Of a stretch of DNA of 64,000 nucleotides, positions 58,999 to 64,000 are shown one piece after another. The translations under genes were made by a program, and so were the position numbers. The stretch is from Rhopalosiphum padi (taxonomy: Eukaryota; Arthropoda; Insecta; Hemiptera; Aphididae). The stretch lies in NCBI RefSeq assembly GCF_020882245.1, contig NC_083598.1, positions 6,689,178 through 6,753,177 on the forward strand, in the 5' to 3' direction. The notes beneath the pieces were generated by a model. That model had not been told where the DNA came from. It worked only from the letters and a program-made list of their open reading frames with translations, and ran no database searches. Every line of letters starts with the position of its first letter. Position 1 is the first letter of the stretch.

Positions 58999-59360
58999 TA
59001 GGGGAACACTGGGCAAAACGGTTACTGGGGTAAACCGATATAGCTTATTACGCATTGATGGATGAAAATTATCAGTTTCAAATTTATATTATTCCTTATC
59101 CTGAAAAATGTTGGTATCACTGTTAACATCTACTGCAACGTTGTGATTTGAATTATTATTTAAAGATGATCATTTTGAAGGTAATTATTACTATATTTAT
59201 TTATTATGAATGTAAGATTTAACTATGATACAGCTGTACTACAAGTATCGTACACATTTAGTATGAATCTACAACTTGCAAAGATTGTTTTGCACTCAAT
59301 AAACTAATTTTATCTACAAGATTGTATCAGTAAACAACAATTTTCTAAATAAAACGCTTT

Positions 59361-59388
59361 GGGGCAAAACCGATGGGGCAAAATCGAT
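59361..59388 (+). repeat. Tandem GGGGCAAAAYCGAT motif pair inside the transposon
   Basis: Two copies abut directly (59361-59374 and 59375-59388), differing only at one C/T. Related copies occur at 59011-59022, 59027-59039 and 59778-59791 in the same orientation, and at 59737-59749, 59758-59771 and 59958-59968 inverted. They could be transposase-binding sites or remnants of nested ends. Confidence 0.7.
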
Positions 59389-59545
59389 TGTTTATTAGTA
59401 TTACTTTATTTCTACTTATTAATATCAATTTAGTTTATGTTTGGTTATAGATGAACCTATTTAAATAATTACAAATAAATACAGCTTGAAAATATTACTT
59501 TCGTATTTTAATTATCTAATACTTTTATTAATATAACTTTTAATA

Positions 59546-59677
59546 ATGGTTCGAAATTATATTAGAAAAACTACTCGGCAAAATTGGTGGGTGGATAATT
59601 TAAGAAGTGCTGTTCAAGATGTTCTTCATAATAATGTTAGTTATTCGAGAGTTAGTGAAATATATGAAGTAAATTAG
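59546..59677 (+). pseudogene. Remnant of transposase N-terminal helix-turn-helix (Psq/CENP-B type)
   Basis: Forty-three codons run from ATG to TAG. The product begins MVRNYIRKTTRQNWWVDNL and continues with an alternation of hydrophobic and polar residues ending SRVSEIYEVN. This matches the layout of the pipsqueak-type helix-turn-helix at the start of pogo/Tigger and related proteins: a basic R-x-Y-x-R-K-T lead, a Trp, then helices with a conserved 'A..A...Y.V' style ending. The frame stops where the recognition helix should continue, and no CENP-B domain or DDE domain follows. It lies centrally in the 59001-59985 element and is therefore a truncated transposase start. It is unlikely to make a functional product, although the small open frame is intact. 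Confidence 0.6.
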
Positions 59678-60528
59678 AAAAAAAGCATTTTATTTTATTT
59701 ATTTTTTATAATTATTTTAATACCTATTACCCATGCATCGGTATTGCCCTATTACAAATCGATATTGACCCGCTATCGGGGCAAAATCGATAAAATGATA
59801 AAAAAAAGTTAATGGCTTATTAAAAAATAAATATAATCGATATCCAGTGTATTACAACTAAATATTGTAAACAAGAAGTTACTTGATACAACTGTACAAA
59901 TAGATTAAGTATATCTTAAAATCCTGAATAATTGTGAAGGTTTTCATTTTTTCAGTTGGTTTTGCCCCGTGTTCGCGTGTTCCCCTATTTTGTTATCAAA
60001 ATTTACTCAGTTATAAATACTTATAATATTATTATAGTATTGCACCAAACACGTATCTATATTATTATAATACAGCCTACACTATAATTATTACAATAAA
60101 ACGATGTTCACTTGGAACGCATAATGTTTTTCAGACTTCAATAACGTTGTTTTAAAATTAAAAATTGATCGTCGATAATATATTATTATGTCCGGCCGAT
60201 GTCTGGAACAACACTAGCTCGCTTCTTTTATCTTTATTTTAACAAAAAAAAAAAAATCCCGAATACGCGTTTTGTCGCCGGGGACATGTAAATTGTAAAG
60301 TTTAAAAGGGACGTCGTTCATCGCCGTTTACAAATAAGTTTCCCAAAAACCAATAGCTGAACAATTTGTCGGACGCACTCACATCCACGCACAAACATCG
60401 CATGATATATATATGTACACAAGTCTGTATTTATAGACGTTAATTTGTAACATGTCATCCCGTCTAATACAGTAATACTTATAATATACCTAAGTAATTA
60501 CTTTATATATACTATATTATACACATGA

Positions 60529-60540
60529 CAGTGGCGTAAT
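60529..60540 (+). mobile_element. Possible DNA-transposon terminus (CAGTGGCGTAA)
   Basis: The word CAGTGGCGTAA is common at the ends of hAT-like and related insect DNA transposons. A variant CAGTAGCGTA occurs at 2643. No partner inverted end was found for either. Confidence 0.2.
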
Positions 60541-61073
60541 CTATAGTTTTAGACGATTGATGAGGTCCCCTCATCGCAGGTGTCGGGTGTTATCTGGTTT
60601 TTATGTTATAATCATATCTATATAGCAATACAATTATCTATAATTATTGCTAGCCCGTCGATGGTGTCGCTAATAATTTTACATCGTTAGCGTCGTGTTT
60701 GCATTTCGCTCACCTATTAAAATAATACACGTATGAGCATAAAAATATACCATGGTAATGGTACTGACAAATGTCAATATTAGACTGCTATACCGCCTAT
60801 ACCATATTAATATAATAAGATAATAATAAAATAACAAGATAATAAACCGAAAATAAAAAAATTATTATTATAAAATATACGGTATGGCGATCAGTGGACA
60901 GCGAGTACAACGCCAACTACACGGTATTATTACATATACCCATATACGGCAACATTGGACATCAATAACTTTGTAAGTTTATTTATAACTTTTAATATTT
61001 TTCCGTAATCATTTTCGAAAATAACTCATGGAAGCATATATATAATATTGTGAAAATCCGATAATATTTAAAC

Positions 61074-61090
61074 CAGTGGTTCTTAAAATG
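61074..61090 (+). mobile_element. Isolated hAT-like terminus
   Basis: CAGTGGTTCTTAAAATG resembles the CAGTGGTTCTYAA ends of hAT/Charlie-type DNA transposons. I could not find a matching inverted end nearby, so this is at best one end of a degraded copy. Confidence 0.3.
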
Positions 61091-63798
61091 GCAATTGTGT
61101 GAGCGACAACAACGACGGGCTAGCATTGAATAAAATGAAATAATCAAGAAAACGATGGGATGTGACAGTGGAACCGTCGGTGTCTATATAGAGTATCGTT
61201 CGATAAAATTTGTATAATATCATATATAATATTATTGATACTTTCGGACTTTCCCCCACCCAATTATTGTGCTTCAAATATACTTACAAAATGATTACAG
61301 GCTACTAGTGTTGGGCCAACTCTATGATTAATGTTAATGATAATTATATTTATAATTATTTAAAATCCATACATTTTAATTCAACAATATAGGTAGTTTC
61401 ATTCCCGAGTAATTATTATATTATATTTTACAAATTACATAAATAATTGAAATGTAACAGTCGTATATTATTTCAATCATCACTTATCATTCATCGGTAC
61501 GACTTATCGGAGTTTTCAATTCGGACGAAAACGAGTCGATGCGCAATCTGTCGCGGTCGGTCACTAGATAGAGTGCGGTTAAATTTATGAAATATATAAT
61601 ATAGATATTGCACTCCAATACCGGAAAGTCGGAAAAGAAAAATAAGGCCGTCCGATAAACTAGACATATTTTTATCGAGACGATGGACCACGCGCGGAAA
61701 ATGGGTTCCGGATACTTCAACGTCATCGGCGGTGTCAGTCACCATACATTATTATATATGATATTATATCCTCATCGACATCCGATGACTCTTCACGTCA
61801 ACGACGCGCGGCGATGGCTTTTTTTTCCCAAGCGTGGATCATGTATCCGCACTATAATAGTTGTCGAATGTCGATTTATCATCATTCGAATATTCTCTTG
61901 ATTATACAGTTTTCGAAAAAATAAAAACCAACACGCGAATATGTTTCCCCTCTTGACTCTCGAGGTCGGAACCGGGAGACAAACGATGAATAATAATATT
62001 ATTATATACGTGCGCTGATGATCTGCTCGATGATAATACGAAAACCGTACAAGATATTTTTATCCACAGTAACTACAGCCGTTTGTCCAAAATATTGTGT
62101 TTACCGAACCGCACACGAACACCGTCGCTCATATCGTGCATGTACGCGTCTTAATAATAATATTTTACTGATCCAATAAAATATAACGTGCGTTCGAGTA
62201 GAGATAGCTCGTAACAGACATTTGTTCGTGTCAGACATTAATAAAAATATTGAAAACAAAAATGATTTACTCTAACGAAAATGAGTGAAAAATTATCCTT
62301 GTCGTGATATAGTCAAGTAAATAAATCAATAAGTTCATAAAATAGTGGTCAACTATATAATACAAGATTTAAATGATTTAATTAACATCCATTACATTCC
62401 AAGGGTATTTTCACTAACATAATAATAGGTATTTTTAAATCAACGATTTTCTTTCCGCTTAAGCCGCTAAAAGTTCGTAATTATTTTATTAAATTAAATT
62501 GTTTTTACATATTTAATTTGTAAAGTATTTTTTGGTATATGTAACATACAATTATTCTTTTCGTGATTTTTATTTACATTTTTATTAACAAAATAATGGA
62601 ACGACATTTTATTATTTATCTTTATTTTCCATTTTGATACGCTGAACTAGCTACTCAAGGTAATGCGAAAAATGATTTATAGAAATAATATAATATTATC
62701 CTATATTTTTGGGATGAATTAAAATAAAACACATAGAAAGGCTCATAAAATCATATCAATTGTATAGTCACATCAGTTTATTATATTATGATCTCAACAT
62801 AACTGTGTTTATTTTATTAAATGTTACATTTATGTGCATAACAAATTTATTATTACATTATTTTTTATAAACGCACTTGACTATGAATTACTATCAAGTA
62901 TGAAAATTGTGTATGTTACATTCTTTAAAAATATTCCCACTAGCATACCTATACATTGTACAGGTCATAACTGTTATAACTGTTGCCAAAAATGTGGTGT
63001 TGTAAAAAAACAACACTATAGGTATATTGATTTGTCTGACCAAATATAAATTAAAAGAATGTTTTTTAAAAAACACGAACATTTAACTATTAATTACAAT
63101 ATTATAGTCTCGTACCACAATAAAGTACACTATTATAATCTTGTCTTGGCCGTAAAATATATATATAATGCATATTATTATGAGTTATTTCATGACATGA
63201 CTAGGACTGAGATTTTTATGAATTTGAACTTGTTTTTTTGGTGGTAGTTACATACGATACTCGTTTTTATACAAATTCGATACATATGCATTGTAGATAT
63301 ATAATAGGTATCAAGAATTTTATTTTACGTATTTTGAATTTTTTTTTCATTTTTTAAAGTGAATGTTTTAATACTATATCAATGCAAATAATTTAGAATG
63401 AATTATAATCTTGAATTTTAAATTCATACAATATCAATAAACATATAGTTAATACGGACCAACAGCAAACTGACAGTATTTAATCTATCTGAGTAGTGAG
63501 TATTTTATGGTCACTAAACACAAATAATAAACCAAATTCAGCATCATGAAATCAATCCAAATTATTTATCTATCACCGAATTATTATAATAATACATTTT
63601 TTGTGCACAATGAATGTTAAATATTGTATTAAATGCTTATACCTAATATTGTATATGGTTTTAGTGCATTATATAATATGCAGTCGGAATAATCGTTATG
63701 ATTATTATTTTATCGGTCTGCATAAGTACAGTTATAAAATGGTGGCCATGTACACTCGAAGCGGTTATCGGATTACCACGACGCTACCGTATAATATA

Positions 63799-63978
63799 CA
63801 GTCAAATCCGCTTAATTGGGACACGTCGGGTGCTGATCTATCTGTCCCCATTATCCGGCTGTCCCGATAAACCGATTTTTAATGTAACGAGTACATTTTG
63901 TTCGGGACTCTGCTTGTTTGTCCCCGCATTAAGCGGTTGTCCGCATTATGCGGTTTCCACGTCAAGTGGATTTTACTG
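63799..63978. mobile_element. Short MITE with CAGT ends (Tigger/pogo-like)
   Basis: The left end reads CAGTCAAATCCGCTTAAT. The reverse complement of the right end reads CAGTAAAATCCACTTGAC, giving 14 of 18 matches. TA precedes the left end (63797-63798), but the base pair after the right end is TG, so the target duplication is imperfect or mutated. The interior is GC-richer than its surroundings and holds several CCGCWTWATGCGG/AAGCGG-type inverted words related to the ends, so the RNA or single strand would fold strongly. No coding capacity is present. Ends of this kind are typical of non-autonomous Tigger/pogo elements. Confidence 0.75.
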
Positions 63979-64000
63979 TGTATATTTTTTTTCACGACAT

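Larger units (their letters stand above)
59001..59985 (+). mobile_element. Degenerate DNA transposon with TIRs and TA flanks (pogo/Tigger-like)
   Basis: The element starts GGGGAACACTGGGCAAAAC. The reverse complement of its end starts GGGGAACAC and carries GGGGCAAAAC some nine bases further in. TA flanks both ends (58999-59000 and 59986-59987), as in Tc1/mariner and pogo-type insertions. Inside is a short open frame (59546-59677) whose product resembles the start of a pogo-like or Jerky/Tigger-derived protein. At 985 bp, and without a DDE catalytic domain, it cannot encode a full transposase and is a deleted, non-autonomous copy. The termini do not begin CAG as many Tigger ends do, so assignment within the superfamily is tentative. 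Confidence 0.8.
59988..63796. other. AT-rich non-coding stretch between the two transposons
   Basis: It holds transposon-terminus-like words at 60529 and 61074 and a CpG-rich patch at about 61490-61860 whose open frames on both strands are unrecognised. No gene is supported. Confidence 0.45.

Noticed and set aside
63601..63870. 89-codon plus-strand frame at the window end
   Set aside because: Starts at TTG and runs into the 180-bp MITE; no domain.
1..64000. tRNA, rRNA, CRISPR array or viral integration
   Set aside because: Looked for tRNA T-loop and A/B-box patterns, spaced direct repeats, and reverse transcriptase or capsid-like frames, and found none convincing.

Overview
This window looks like nuclear DNA from an AT-rich arthropod. 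The composition (long A/T tracts, many ATAATATTAT-type words, scattered CpG-rich islands, abundant microsatellites, large introns) resembles sap-feeding Hemiptera, most likely an aphid. That is inference from sequence style, with no marker gene to prove it. There are no bacterial-style operons, rRNA, tRNA or CRISPR arrays that I can see.

Only one protein-coding gene is well supported. On the minus strand, 20514-20959 is a GC-rich coding exon. It encodes a glycine-rich cytosolic leader followed by the N-terminal signature of the SLC16 monocarboxylate transporter family (PEGGWGW at the start of the first membrane helix). It ends in a good splice donor and begins after a good splice acceptor. 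About 7.7 kb upstream on the same strand, a CpG-rich island (about 28600-29300) holds a candidate first coding exon (28617-28651) with a well-placed start codon pair and a donor. Its phase matches the acceptor exactly, giving a plausible two-exon 5' end. I see no downstream SLC16 exons in 1-20513, so the next intron is either longer than 20 kb or hides small exons that I could not recognise.

The rest is intronic or intergenic sequence. Two DNA-transposon relics with terminal inverted repeats are clear. The first is a 985-bp element at 59001-59985, flanked by TA. It still carries a 43-codon remnant of a pipsqueak/CENP-B-type DNA-binding domain and about eight copies of a GGGGCAAAAYCGAT-like motif in both orientations. 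The second is a 180-bp Tigger/pogo-like MITE at 63799-63978. Weaker traces of other DNA transposons lie at 2643, 41745-41846, 60529 and 61074.

Other features are microsatellites (the largest are CATA/TACA repeats at 25909-26009 and 49971-50025), a plus-strand promoter-like cluster at 24338-24401 inside the proposed first intron, and several CpG-rich patches at 18830-19250, 36220-36540, 43640-44000, 46430-46630, 50070-50340, 55130-55430, 57050-57430 and 61490-61860 that could be promoters, enhancers or unrecognised 5' exons. The remaining AT-rich stretches hold nothing I can support.
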